64,000 nt of DNA from Sphingomonas phyllosphaerae FA2 (GTDB lineage: Bacteria; Pseudomonadota; Alphaproteobacteria; Sphingomonadales; Sphingomonadaceae): positions 56,986-120,985 of the forward strand of contig NZ_ATYK01000004.1 in the NCBI RefSeq assembly GCF_000427645.1, given 5' to 3'. The position numbers and the translations under genes are program-made. Positions within the stretch are counted from its first letter, which is position 1. Every line of letters starts with the position of its first letter. The notes beneath the pieces are model-generated. The model ran no database searches and was not told the DNA's origin. It worked only from the letters and a program-made list of their open reading frames with translations. Of this stretch, positions 34,412 to 43,457 are shown piece by piece.

Positions 34412-35311
34412 CTAGGGTCTGGCCGGGCCCGCCGCCTTGGCGGCGAACCGCAGCCCGAACGGCACCGCTGCGACCCCGTTGCGATCGGTGAAATTCATGT
34501 ACGGCGGATCGTTGAACCAAATTTCGTAGGAATGCCCGGCCTGCACGCGGCACGCCCAGATGAAGCTCCGCCCGTCCGCGGATTGCGCCAGTGGGGTCGC
34601 GGCGCAATCGGGAAAGGTCTCGAGACTCCTGCGCACGAGCGAATAGCTCTGCGCGCGCATCGGCCGGTCGAACGTCACCCGCAGGCGCAGCGGCCCGGGC
34701 GTGACCTTCGCGCCCGCTGCGGGATAGGTCGAGACGACGCGTGGCGCGGGCGGCGCGGTCTTGTCGCTGCTGCCGTGGATACCGACTGCGATCATGATCG
34801 TGGCGAGAAGGATCGTCATGGCATAGAATTCCCAACGGCTCGGGAAGCGGGAGCCGACCGTCGCCGCGACCTGCGGCGCGGACAAAAGGTCGCTGGTGCG
34901 CGACGCGGCGCGAACCCCGATTTTCGCAGGAACAGATTTTGCGGGGTCTTCCTGTTCGGCGAGCAACCGCGCCGCGCCCCGGCTGCTGCTCGCCCCGGTC
35001 TTGCTCCGCGCCTCGCGCAGCCGTTCGTTGACGGTATGCACCGACAGGCCCAGTTCGGCAGCGGCGCTCTTCACGTCATGCCCGCGCGTCAGCAGCCGCA
35101 GCACCGCGCGCTCCTTGTCGCTGAGGCCAAAGGGGGCGTCGGGCACGAGGGTCTTTACCGGCAGAGACAGGGACGCGATCGATACATCACCATTCGACGC
35201 GGCGGCAACCGGGATGCGTGGGCTGGTGCGGCGGCACCGTGTGCATGTTCGCCGGGCGGGGGATGGCGAACCGTCACGAAGCCCGGCTAAGCTGCCGATA
35301 CGGCGACGCAA
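34412..35311 (-). CDS. membrane-tethered LuxR-type HTH protein with a periplasmic Ig-like domain
   Basis: Up to 299 residues from a TTG at 35311; the true start is uncertain, with a GTG near residue 56 also possible. A LuxR/GerE helix-turn-helix lies at about 60-115 ('LSDKERAVLRLLTRGHD', 'GLSVHTVNERLREARSKTG'). A linker leads to a single transmembrane helix at about 162-180 ('FYAMTILLATIMIAVG'), and a C-terminal domain ('STYPAAGAKVTPGPLRLRVTFDRPM') resembles bacterial Ig-like/copper-resistance type beta-sandwiches and would face the periplasm. This is the layout of a one-component membrane sensor-regulator such as ToxR/CadC, but with a LuxR-type HTH. It is divergent from the von Willebrand gene only 27 bp away, an obvious regulatory target. 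Function is inferred from layout. Confidence 0.8.
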   Translation of the reverse strand: MRRRIGSLAGLRDGSPSPARRTCTRCRRTSPRIPVAAASNGDVSIASLSLPVKTLVPDAPFGLSDKERAVLRLLTRGHDVKSAAAELGLSVHTVNERLREARSKTGASSSRGAARLLAEQEDPAKSVPAKIGVRAASRTSDLLSAPQVAATVGSRFPSRWEFYAMTILLATIMIAVGIHGSSDKTAPPAPRVVSTYPAAGAKVTPGPLRLRVTFDRPMRAQSYSLVRRSLETFPDCAATPLAQSADGRSFIWACRVQAGHSYEIWFNDPPYMNFTDRNGVAAVPFGLRFAAKAAGPARP

Positions 35312-35338
35312 TGACGTCGTCGCAAAAGGGGAGTTGCC

Positions 35339-37108
35339 ATGTTCGCCCGTCGTGTCACCGCGCTGTTGATCGCGCCCGCCCTGTTGTCGAACGCTCCCCC
35401 GCCGCCCGGCGTCGCGGCGCGCGTCGGCGCTGACACGGACTCGCCGGTTCGTTGCAAGGCGGCGCCGCCCGAGCGGCTTTACGCACGCCCATCGGCGGTC
35501 GCGATGCCGGCACCCGGCGTGCCATTGCCACCACCGCCGCCTCCGCCACCACCACCGCCGCCCCCTCCGCCGGTGTCGGTGCAGACCCTGCCGACCCCGG
35601 CACCGTTCCGCAACGCGACGCCGGGCATTGCGCCGGCTGCGCCGCCCGCGCCGCGTGTGTCACAGCGCACCGCCGCGTCGGCAGCCCCCTATGGCGCGCC
35701 GGAAAACACCGAGCGCTACGACGGTCGCCCGGTCGCCACGATCAGCGATACCGCGACCACCCCGGTTTCGACCTTCGCGATCGACGTCGACACCGGCTCC
35801 TACGCCAACGTCCGCCGCTTTCTGACCAAGGGACAGCCGGTTCCGCCCGAGGCGGTGCGCACCGAGGAGTTGCTCAATTATTTCCGCTACGATTACCCGC
35901 GCTCGTCCGACCCCACGCAGCCGTTCAGCATCACCACCGATGTCGCGGTCACGCCGTGGAACCCGGCGACGCGGTTGATCCGGATCGGGCTGCGCGGCTA
36001 TGACGTGGCGGCGGCGACGCGCCCGCCGGTCAATCTCGTCTTCCTCGTCGACACCTCGGGGTCGATGGGCGAGCCGGACAAGCTGCCGCTGGTCAAGACC
36101 GCGCTGCGCGGGCTCGCCGACCGGCTGCGCCCCGACGACCGCGTGTCGATCGTCGCTTATGCCGGCAGCGCCGGGATCGTCCTCGAGCCGACCGCGCAGA
36201 AGAAATATGTCGACGCCGCGCTCGCGTGCCTCGATGCGGGCGGATCGACCGCGGGCGGGCAGGGGATCGAGCTGGCCTATGCCACCGCGCGTGCGCATTT
36301 CCGTAAAGGCGCGGTCAACCGCATCATCCTTGCCACCGACGGCGACTTCAACGTCGGGATCAGCGACAACAAGGCGCTGGAGGAACTGGTCAAGCGCAAC
36401 CGCGACGACGGCATCACGCTCACCACGCTCGGCTTCGGCGCGGGCAATTACAACGAGGCGATGATGGAGCGGATCGCCGACGTCGGGAACGGCAATTACG
36501 CCTATATCGACAGCGCGATGGAGGCGCAGAAGGTGCTGGGCGACGAAATGGCCGCGACGCTGGTCACGATCGCCAAGGACGTGAAGGTGCAGGTCGAATT
36601 CGATCCGGCGCGCATCAGCCAGTATCGGCTGATCGGCTACGAGAACCGCGCGCTGCGCGAGGAGGATTTCACCAACGACGCGGTCGATGCCGGCGACATG
36701 GGGGCGGGGCATCAGGTGACCGCGCTCTACGAGGTCGTGCCGGCCGGATCGCCGGGCTGGACGCCCGCGCGCCGCTATGCCGCCAACCGCCCGCCGGCCG
36801 CCGCGCCGCGCGGGACCGAGGCGTGTTTCGTCAGGCTGCGCTACAAATTGCCCGGCGGCACCACGTCGCGCGAGCTGACGCGCGCGATCCCGGCCAGCGC
36901 ACTCGCCGCGGCGCGCGCGCCGGCCGGCGACATGGCCTTCGCCGCCGCGGTCGCGGCCTATGGCCAGAAGCTGCGCGGCGACACCTATCTCGGCCGCTTC
37001 ACCTTCGCCGACGCGCGCCGGCTGGCGGGCAGCCCGCGCGATTACTGGCGGCAGGAGTTCGTGAAACTGACGACGCTCGCCGAGGCGCAACAGGCGGGCG
37101 GGGAGTAG
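35339..37108 (+). CDS. von Willebrand factor A domain protein (YfbK-like)
   Basis: The protein has 589 residues. An N-terminal signal-like segment is followed by a low-complexity Pro/Ala region that includes 15 consecutive prolines (about residues 63-77). A YfbK-type N-terminal domain comes next ('ATTPVSTFAIDVDTGSYANV', 'VRTEELLNYFRYDYP'), then the VWA domain with an intact MIDAS motif D238-T-S-G-S. The C-terminal part matches the DUF3520-like region that follows VWA in this family. These proteins are exported or periplasmic, and their role is poorly defined; metal-dependent protein binding is expected. The divergent LuxR-like membrane protein may control it. Confidence 0.9.
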   Translation: MFARRVTALLIAPALLSNAPPPPGVAARVGADTDSPVRCKAAPPERLYARPSAVAMPAPGVPLPPPPPPPPPPPPPPPVSVQTLPTPAPFRNATPGIAPAAPPAPRVSQRTAASAAPYGAPENTERYDGRPVATISDTATTPVSTFAIDVDTGSYANVRRFLTKGQPVPPEAVRTEELLNYFRYDYPRSSDPTQPFSITTDVAVTPWNPATRLIRIGLRGYDVAAATRPPVNLVFLVDTSGSMGEPDKLPLVKTALRGLADRLRPDDRVSIVAYAGSAGIVLEPTAQKKYVDAALACLDAGGSTAGGQGIELAYATARAHFRKGAVNRIILATDGDFNVGISDNKALEELVKRNRDDGITLTTLGFGAGNYNEAMMERIADVGNGNYAYIDSAMEAQKVLGDEMAATLVTIAKDVKVQVEFDPARISQYRLIGYENRALREEDFTNDAVDAGDMGAGHQVTALYEVVPAGSPGWTPARRYAANRPPAAAPRGTEACFVRLRYKLPGGTTSRELTRAIPASALAAARAPAGDMAFAAAVAAYGQKLRGDTYLGRFTFADARRLAGSPRDYWRQEFVKLTTLAEAQQAGGE

Positions 37109-37185
37109 GGCTCGATCAGGAGATTGGGCCGATATACCGGCGCGTGAATCAGCATGCGCGCTTCAATAAAAATAATTATGTAAAA

Positions 37186-37554
37186 CTAGCGCCCGATCAC
37201 CCACGTCTCCGCCTCCTCGACGGTGGTGAAATACGTCGCCTGTCGCTCCGATGCCGCGCGCTTGATCTGCAAACGCGCCAGTGAGCGCGCCACCACGAAC
37301 GCCAATCGCCGAGAGGTATGGCGTGGGTCGCCCAGCACCTGCTGGAACGCGGTGACCGTTTCCTGCGACTGGATCTGCATCGCGCGCATGTCGACCAGCG
37401 TTACATGCGCGTTCGGGCCGCAGCGCAACTGGCGGTGCGCGGCGTCGCGGGCGGCGACGAAGCGTGCGACGTCGTCGGGGGTGAAGAAGCCGGCCAACGT
37501 GATGCGCACCAGATCGCGCGATGGGTCGACGTCGAAGGACATGCGGGGCGTCAT
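37186..37554 (-). CDS. small STAS-like protein, first paralogue
   Basis: The protein has 122 residues from the ATG at 37554; a start at 37593 adds 13 residues. The order of elements ('RDLVRITLAGFFTPDDVARF', 'HVTLVDMRAMQIQSQE', 'RRLAFVVARSLARLQIKRA', 'VEEAETWV') fits the SpoIIAA/STAS-like alpha/beta fold found in many stand-alone alphaproteobacterial proteins. A paralogue of the same layout is encoded at 49387-49749. No partner kinase or sigma factor is seen nearby. Its function is unknown. Confidence 0.75.
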   Translation of the reverse strand: MTPRMSFDVDPSRDLVRITLAGFFTPDDVARFVAARDAAHRQLRCGPNAHVTLVDMRAMQIQSQETVTAFQQVLGDPRHTSRRLAFVVARSLARLQIKRAASERQATYFTTVEEAETWVIGR

Positions 37555-37593
37555 CCGCGATCCTCTAACGGTTAACCATGTGAAATCATTCAC

Positions 37594-39069
37594 TTATGTC
37601 GGAGAAAGCCACCCGCCGGCAAAGCCCGCACGCTCCAGCCCGGCGCGGATATACGGGTTCTTTTGCATCGTCTTCCAGATGAGGCCGCTACGCCAGTTCT
37701 CGATCATGCACGCGATCGGCCCCTGGTCGATACCGAGGAAATCGTCCGCGACCCAGCCGATATAGGGCACCACCTTGCCGTGCTGCAGCTTGACGTCGGT
37801 CAGCGTCAGCGTCGGGTTGAAGCTGTCGCGAAAGCCATAGCGGTCGTAGATCGCGGTGCCGTAGGTCGAATACATCGCGCGCGCGGCGGGTAGCACGATC
37901 TCGGGCGCGAACGCCACCGAGCCGAGCGCGGCGGTCGGGGCGATCGTCCCGTCGTCGCGGTCGCCGGGGCCGCGTGCCGAATAGGAGAAGAATTCGCGGT
38001 TGCGCCCGTCGATCGCGCGGACGAAATCGCCCGGGCCGTCGCATGCGGTCAGGCCCCAGACGTTCTCGCCGTAACCGCGCCAGCCGGCGGGGTTGTTGAT
38101 CGCATAGCGGCGCTGCGCATAGGTCGCGCGGCGGCTGTTCTCGAAATAGTCGAACCCGCGCCGCTTCGAGTAAGTGTCCATAAGGCCACGGAAATTGATC
38201 CACACCTGGCTGTATTGATGCCCGAACAGCGGGGGGAAGGCGGTGAAGGGGTTGTCGTATTTTTCGTCCCACGACGGGTCGAACTTGGCGGTCCATTCGT
38301 CCCAGGTGGTCGGCGGCAGCGCGTGGGTGGGCGAGCCGAGCGCCAGCACGTAGAGGATCAGGCTTTCGTTATAGATGTTCCAGTCGGAGCCGATGAACCC
38401 GCTCTCTGGATGCCAACCCATTGACACGAAAGGTTTGCGCGGGGTGATCCAGTCCCATTCGACCGCGCGGTAGATCTGGTCGGCGAGCGCGCGGATCTCG
38501 CGTTCGGCAGGGTCGGTCTCGTCGTCGAACCACGTTTGCGCGAACAGCACGCCGCCCAGCAGCAGTGCGGTGTCGATCGTCGACAGCTCGGTTTTGGCGA
38601 AACGGTGCCCCTTGGTGACGCCAAGGAAGTGATAATAGAAGCCTCTATAGCCGCTGGTGCCCTCTTTTGCGGGCCCCTGCGGTGCATTGGCGAAGAAGCG
38701 TAGCGTTGCGAGCGTGCGCTGCGCGGCGGCCGCGCGGGTGACCCAGCCGCGCGTCGCCGCGATCGGATAGGTTGTGAGCGCGAAGCCGACCGCGGCGATC
38801 GACGCGAAGCTGGGCGTCGGCCAGCGATCGGGGGCGAGCCCGGTCGCCTGATCGGTGGTGTTCCAGAAATAGCTGACGGTGCGGCGCTGGATGTCGTCCA
38901 TCAGCGGGTCGCTGGCGCTGGCGGGGGTGGTGCCGATCTCGGGAAGGACGCCGGGGAAGGCCAGCCGCGGGGCGCGGGTGGGGGCGAGCGGGCCGGCGGT
39001 GCACCCCGCCAGCCACCCCGCCCCGCCGAGCGCGCTGGCGCGCAGGATGTCGCGTCGGTCGAACGTCAT
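37594..39069 (-). CDS. Tat-exported lipoprotein of the glycoamylase/GH144 family
   Basis: The 491-residue protein starts with a twin-arginine motif 'DRRDILR' and a lipobox 'LAGC', so it is probably a Tat-exported lipoprotein. The catalytic domain has the features of Pfam Glycoamylase: 'RRTVSYFWNTTD', 'RGFYYHFLG', 'GSDWNIYNESLILYVLAL' and 'WGLTACDGPGDF'. GH144 endo-beta-1,2-glucanases belong to this family, so beta-1,2-glucan or its oligosaccharides are a plausible substrate; related activities cannot be excluded. It is the last gene of a lacI-receptor-hydrolase operon and is separated from the receptor by a palindromic intergenic repeat. A GH3 beta-glucosidase lies close by. Confidence 0.88.
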   Translation of the reverse strand: MTFDRRDILRASALGGAGWLAGCTAGPLAPTRAPRLAFPGVLPEIGTTPASASDPLMDDIQRRTVSYFWNTTDQATGLAPDRWPTPSFASIAAVGFALTTYPIAATRGWVTRAAAAQRTLATLRFFANAPQGPAKEGTSGYRGFYYHFLGVTKGHRFAKTELSTIDTALLLGGVLFAQTWFDDETDPAEREIRALADQIYRAVEWDWITPRKPFVSMGWHPESGFIGSDWNIYNESLILYVLALGSPTHALPPTTWDEWTAKFDPSWDEKYDNPFTAFPPLFGHQYSQVWINFRGLMDTYSKRRGFDYFENSRRATYAQRRYAINNPAGWRGYGENVWGLTACDGPGDFVRAIDGRNREFFSYSARGPGDRDDGTIAPTAALGSVAFAPEIVLPAARAMYSTYGTAIYDRYGFRDSFNPTLTLTDVKLQHGKVVPYIGWVADDFLGIDQGPIACMIENWRSGLIWKTMQKNPYIRAGLERAGFAGGWLSPT

Positions 39070-39120
39070 GCGGTCCTTTCCGTCATCCTCGTCCTCTTGC
39101 CCTCACCGCTGGTTCCTCGC

Positions 39121-39204
39121 CGTCACCCCGGACTTGAGCCGGGGTCCCGCTGCTTGCCCATCGCTGCAGAAGAAGCGGGACCCCGGATCAAGTCCGGGGT
39201 GACG
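39121..39204. repeat. REP-like intergenic palindrome, family 1, copy A
   Basis: A long inverted repeat with 31-bp arms (39121-39151 and 39174-39204, one mismatch) and a 22-bp spacer fills the gap between the receptor stop and the GH144 start. Arms begin CGTCACCCCGGACTTGA. The same element occurs at 43590-43675 and 49759-49846 with sequence drift, always in intergenic DNA. It could form a strong stem that acts as an mRNA end or stability element. Confidence 0.85.
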
Positions 39205-39215
39205 GCGGGGAGGCA

Positions 39216-42200
39216 TCAGAAGTTGAACCCTGCCGACAGCTTGATCGTGCGCGGCGGGTTGCCGCCGATGCTGTAGCTCGACACCTCGCGGTACACGCTG
39301 GGCGAGTCCGCGGTGCGCGTGTTGTCGGCGGGATTGTTGTTGTAATCGACGTAGTTGCGGTCGTTCATCGCGTTGATGATGTCGACGCGGAAGCGGATCC
39401 GCGTCTCGTCGCTGATGAACTTCAGCGGCACGTACTTGGTGAACGCCAGATCGAGCTGGCGCCGGCCCCAGCGATCGCCCAGCCCGAACACCTCGGAACC
39501 GACGATCGTGCGCTGGTACGGCGAGGCGCTGTCGAGCAGCGACCGCTGGAAGGTCGGGCTCTCGATCTGGAACTTCGCCGACAGCGTCACGCCCAGCGGC
39601 GTGTCCGCGCTGCCCGCCACCACGAAGCGGTGCCGCGGCACCACGCCCGAGCGCAGGAACGGATAATCGCTGACCTTCGGGAAATCGAGCAGGAAGTAGG
39701 ACGACTGATCGCTGTTCGGGCGGTTATCGACCGCCGCGGTGAAGGTATAGGTCGCGTCGATGCTCCACGGCGAGGCCGCCGAATAGGCCTTGGTCAGCTT
39801 GGCATAGGCCGAGTCCGCCTTGGTCTCGAGCCCGTTGTCGCCCAGGATGATCGCGCCGTAACCGGCCGGCGCGAAGCTGGTGTCGGGGCCCTGCGGCGCG
39901 CCGGTCGACGGCGACGGCGCGAAGAACGACCCGTCGGGGCGACGCGTGCCGAGCAGATAGACGAACCCGTCCTTGCTGACGATCCGGGTGTAGCCGACCT
40001 CCAGCTCGACCGGATTGAACCGCCCGCGCAGGCCCAGGCTGAACTGGTCCGAATACGGCACCTTCAGGTCGTTGTTGATGAAGCGGAATTCGCGCCCGCC
40101 CGGCGCGCTGCCGGTGCCGAGCAATTGCTGGCGCCCCGCCTCGGTCAGATAGACGTCGTTCCACGGGATACAGGTCGCGCTGGGCGTGCACGGATTGACC
40201 GTGTCGGCGCCCTGGAACAGGAACTGCCGCCGCTGGAAGCGCCCGTTGGCCAGCTCCTGCTGCAGGAAGTCGAACTGGTTGCGGTCGTACGAGCGGCCAT
40301 AGCCGCCGAACACCGTGAACCGGCCCTGTTCGTCGAGGCGATAGGTGAAGCCGAGCCGCGGCTGCCACGCGCCCTTGAACGCCTTCCGGTTGCTGCCGTT
40401 CGAGATATAGTCGTTGATGTTGTAATCGGCGCTGTTCAGGTTCGGATAGTTCGTGGGCGACACCGCCGCGATGTCGGTCGCCGAGGTCACATAGTTCAGG
40501 AACGCCGGGGTCCGCTCGTAATCCCAGCGCAGCCCGAGGTTCAGCGTCAGCCGGTCGGTCACGTCCCAATCGTCCTGCGCATACAGGCCGAGCTGGAAGT
40601 TGTTCGAGCGGATGCGCGGATCGAGCCCGCCTTGCGCGCCGAATTCGAGGCTGTACGGGATCTCGTCGTTGAACCCGTCGGCGACCGGCAGCGTCGTGTC
40701 GTAGCGATAGAGCGGGTTGATGAGGTTCTGCTCGAGCGAGTTGAGCCGCACCCACTTCGCCTTCGCGCCGACCTTGATCGTGTGGTTCTCGAACCCGGTC
40801 CAGGTGAAGTCGTCCTGGACGGTCCAGCCCTTCTGCCCCTTGTCCTGGAAGCCGAGCCCGGCGCCGGTGCGGAACAGGTCGAAGCTGGAGACATTGCCGT
40901 TGATCCGCGTCGTGGTGCGGAACTGCTGGCCGATGCCGTTCTCGGCCGGCTGCGGCGACCACGCCACGTCCTCGTAGGAGACGCGGAAGTCGTTGATCCA
41001 CTTCTCTTCGCTATGCTGCCAGCGCAGCATCCCGCGCTTTTCCTCGACCTTGGTCAACGTCGCGGTCGAATAGGCGGCGATGCCGTTGCCGATCTGCCGC
41101 CCGCTTTCGTTGCGGTACTTGCCCGTCAGCTCGATCAGGTCCTTGTCGGTCGGCTCGAGGTCGAGCTTGCCGAAATACAGGTCCTGCCGGAAATCGGAAT
41201 TATAGGAGCCGAAGATATCGCGGTACTGCGCGGGCAGGCTCGCCACCGCGGTGCCGTTGCCGGGCAGGATGTCGATCGGCACCTGCCGGCGCTTGCCCTC
41301 GTAGCTGACGAAGAAATGCGCGACGTCCTTGACGATCGGGCCGCCCAGCGCAACGCCGAACTGCTTGTCCTCCGACGCGACCTTGGCGATCTTGTTCGGG
41401 AAGATCTCGGTCGGGCGACGCTCGCGCAGGTTCTGGTTGGTGAAGTCGAAGAAGCCCTCGCCGTGGAACTCGTTGGTGCCCGACTTGGTGCCCGCGATCA
41501 CCGCGACCGAGCCGACCTGATCCAGCTCCGCCTTATAGTTCGACGACAGCACCTGATATTCGCCGATCGCCAGCTGCGGGAACGGGTTGCCGGGCGAGCT
41601 GTCCTGACCCGTCAGCCCGCCGCGCAGCACGTAATCCTTCTGGCTGACGCCATCGATGAACACGTTGACCGAATTGGTGCCCTGCGCACCGCCCTGAATC
41701 CGCGAGCTGCCGTCGGCGCTTTCGATGAAGCGCACGCCCGGCGCCAGATCGGCGAAGGCGAGGAAGTTGCGGCTGTTCTGCGGGAGCTGCTCGATCAGCC
41801 GCGGGGTGATGTTGATCCCGACCTGCCCGCCGGACAGCGAGCGGATGCGGCTGCCGGTGACGATGATGTCGCCTTCCTGCGCCTCGGCGGGCGGCGGTGC
41901 GGTTTCGCCGGCGGTGTTGTCGGCCGGGGACGGTTGTGCCGGCGCGGGTGCGGTGGTCAGATCGAGGTCGAGACCGGCATTCTGCCCCACGCGCAACGTG
42001 AACTGATCGGAATTGCGCGTGCCCTTCTGGAGCCGGATTTCCAGCCGGTACGCGCCCGCGCGCAACGACGGGAAGTTGTAGCTGCCGTCGGCACCCGGCA
42101 CGACGGTGCGGCGGAAGCCCGATCCGACCTCCACCAGCGTCACGTCCTGTATCGGATTGTCGGGAGCGGTGCGGATCACGCCGCGCAGCGCCGCCTGCCC

Positions 42201-42299
42201 GGCCTGCGCCGCGGCGGGCGCGCTCCACGTCACTGCGGTGCCCAGCCCCGCCAGCATCGTCGCGCCGACCAGCGCCAGCCGAAAAGCGTTCCTCTTCAT
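39216..42299 (-). CDS. TonB-dependent receptor with N-terminal carboxypeptidase-regulatory-like domain
   Basis: The protein has 1027 residues. The signal peptide ends near 'PAAAQA'. An N-terminal beta-sandwich of the carboxypeptidase regulatory-like type ('RTVVPGADGSYNFPSLRAG') precedes the plug ('GDIIVTGSRIRSLSGGQV'), and a large barrel ends 'TIKLSAGFNF'. Oar-like receptors of this build serve carbohydrate or peptide uptake. Its ATG overlaps the LacI stop by 4 bp, so regulator and receptor are translationally coupled. With the GH144 and GH3 enzymes next to it, it is the likely importer of the oligosaccharide handled by this locus. Confidence 0.93.
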   Translation of the reverse strand: MKRNAFRLALVGATMLAGLGTAVTWSAPAAAQAGQAALRGVIRTAPDNPIQDVTLVEVGSGFRRTVVPGADGSYNFPSLRAGAYRLEIRLQKGTRNSDQFTLRVGQNAGLDLDLTTAPAPAQPSPADNTAGETAPPPAEAQEGDIIVTGSRIRSLSGGQVGINITPRLIEQLPQNSRNFLAFADLAPGVRFIESADGSSRIQGGAQGTNSVNVFIDGVSQKDYVLRGGLTGQDSSPGNPFPQLAIGEYQVLSSNYKAELDQVGSVAVIAGTKSGTNEFHGEGFFDFTNQNLRERRPTEIFPNKIAKVASEDKQFGVALGGPIVKDVAHFFVSYEGKRRQVPIDILPGNGTAVASLPAQYRDIFGSYNSDFRQDLYFGKLDLEPTDKDLIELTGKYRNESGRQIGNGIAAYSTATLTKVEEKRGMLRWQHSEEKWINDFRVSYEDVAWSPQPAENGIGQQFRTTTRINGNVSSFDLFRTGAGLGFQDKGQKGWTVQDDFTWTGFENHTIKVGAKAKWVRLNSLEQNLINPLYRYDTTLPVADGFNDEIPYSLEFGAQGGLDPRIRSNNFQLGLYAQDDWDVTDRLTLNLGLRWDYERTPAFLNYVTSATDIAAVSPTNYPNLNSADYNINDYISNGSNRKAFKGAWQPRLGFTYRLDEQGRFTVFGGYGRSYDRNQFDFLQQELANGRFQRRQFLFQGADTVNPCTPSATCIPWNDVYLTEAGRQQLLGTGSAPGGREFRFINNDLKVPYSDQFSLGLRGRFNPVELEVGYTRIVSKDGFVYLLGTRRPDGSFFAPSPSTGAPQGPDTSFAPAGYGAIILGDNGLETKADSAYAKLTKAYSAASPWSIDATYTFTAAVDNRPNSDQSSYFLLDFPKVSDYPFLRSGVVPRHRFVVAGSADTPLGVTLSAKFQIESPTFQRSLLDSASPYQRTIVGSEVFGLGDRWGRRQLDLAFTKYVPLKFISDETRIRFRVDIINAMNDRNYVDYNNNPADNTRTADSPSVYREVSSYSIGGNPPRTIKLSAGFNF

Positions 42300-43363
42300 A
42301 ACCCTGTTCCCTGCCTGCTTATCATTGTCGTTTCGCGCACCACCAGATGCGGGACGATCGCTTCGTCCGCTCCGCCGGTTGCGCCTTCCAAAAACCCGTC
42401 ACGCGCCGCTGCGATCCGCGCCGCGAGCTGCGCGACCGCACGCGCGCCCATCGCGGCGATGTCGATCGCGACGCTGGTCAGCGCCGGCGACACCAGCCGG
42501 GCGAGCGGAATGTCGTCGAACCCGGCGACCGCCACCTGTTCGGGCACGGCGACGCCGTGGCGCTTGAGCGCCATCAGCGCGCCGATCGCCATCATGTCGT
42601 TGCCGGCGAAGATCGCGTCGGCCTCGATCGTACCGGCCGCGACACACTCGCCGACCACAGCGCCGCTGCCCTCGCGGAAATCGCCCTCGACCACGCACAA
42701 GGTCACGCCCGCGGCCGCGGCGGCTTCCTCCGCGCCCGCGCGGCGTTCCTGCGCGTCGAGATTGCCCGCCGGGCCGGAGAGATGCACGATCCGCTTCGCC
42801 CCGCCCGCCGCGAGATGCGCGACCGCCGCGGCGGCACCGGCGCGATTGTCGATGCGCAGGCTCGGGCTGTCGTCCTGCGGCGCACACGCCAGGAACACCG
42901 TCGCCACCCCGCGCGGCATATGCTGCGCAACGACCGCGGGATCGAGCTGCGGCGCCATCACCACCAGCCCGTCGACCTGCCCGCGCAGCGCCGCCAGCGT
43001 ATCGAGCCCGCGCCCGTCGTGGAGCACGGTCAGCAACAGCCCCAGCCCGCGCGTGCTCGCCTCGCGGTCCATGCCGCGCAGCAATTCGGAGAAGAATTCG
43101 CCGTGCAGATCGGGCAGCACGACGCCGATCGCGCCGGTGCGCGCCATGCTCAGGCTGCGCGCGCCGGCGTGCGGGACGTAACCGAGCTGCGCCGCGGCTT
43201 CCTCGACCCGCGTGCGCATTGCCGCACGGACATGGTCGCGCCCGTTGAACACCCGCGACACCGACGCGACCGACACCCCCGCGACGCGCGCGACGTCGTG
43301 GATCGTGGCGTGCGCGCTGCGCGGTACGGGCGCGGCGACGGGGTCGGGTCGGGCAGGCGACAT
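42296..43363 (-). CDS. LacI-family transcriptional regulator
   Basis: The protein has 355 residues. The N-terminal HTH (about 20-45) reads 'TIHDVARVAGVSVASVSRVF', followed by the hinge 'GYVPHAGARSLSM' and a periplasmic-binding-protein-like sensor domain. It should repress the sugar-uptake genes until its ligand appears. The promoter region just upstream holds a TGTAA-N4-TTACA palindrome and a second half-site, typical of LacI-family operators, which predicts autoregulation and probably control of the divergent GH3 gene. It is the first gene of the operon with the receptor and GH144 genes. Confidence 0.95.
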   Translation of the reverse strand: MSPARPDPVAAPVPRSAHATIHDVARVAGVSVASVSRVFNGRDHVRAAMRTRVEEAAAQLGYVPHAGARSLSMARTGAIGVVLPDLHGEFFSELLRGMDREASTRGLGLLLTVLHDGRGLDTLAALRGQVDGLVVMAPQLDPAVVAQHMPRGVATVFLACAPQDDSPSLRIDNRAGAAAAVAHLAAGGAKRIVHLSGPAGNLDAQERRAGAEEAAAAAGVTLCVVEGDFREGSGAVVGECVAAGTIEADAIFAGNDMMAIGALMALKRHGVAVPEQVAVAGFDDIPLARLVSPALTSVAIDIAAMGARAVAQLAARIAAARDGFLEGATGGADEAIVPHLVVRETTMISRQGTGL

Positions 43364-43393
43364 GGCCGGCGAAGCATCCTCTCGGTACAGGCT

Positions 43394-43420
43394 TGTAACC
43401 GCTTACAGAAACCGCTTACA
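43394..43420. promoter_or_regulatory. putative LacI-family operator
   Basis: TGTAACCGCTTACA (43394-43407) is a near-perfect palindrome with TGTAA/TTACA arms. AACCGCTTACA is repeated directly at 43410-43420, so the AACCGCTTACA segment recurs with a 13-bp shift. It lies 31 bp upstream of the lacI start codon and 310 bp from the divergent GH3 start. Sequence and position are what a LacI-family autorepressor would use; binding is inferred. Confidence 0.7.
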
Positions 43421-43457
43421 TGAGCGAAATGTGATAATCAATCGGGTAGCCATTGAT

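Noticed and set aside
39630..43181. 1183-residue open frame on the plus strand antisense to the receptor and lacI genes
   Set aside because: High-GC DNA leaves the opposite strand open. The translation is Arg/Ala/Val-rich without any domain, while the minus strand encodes clear receptor and LacI motifs.
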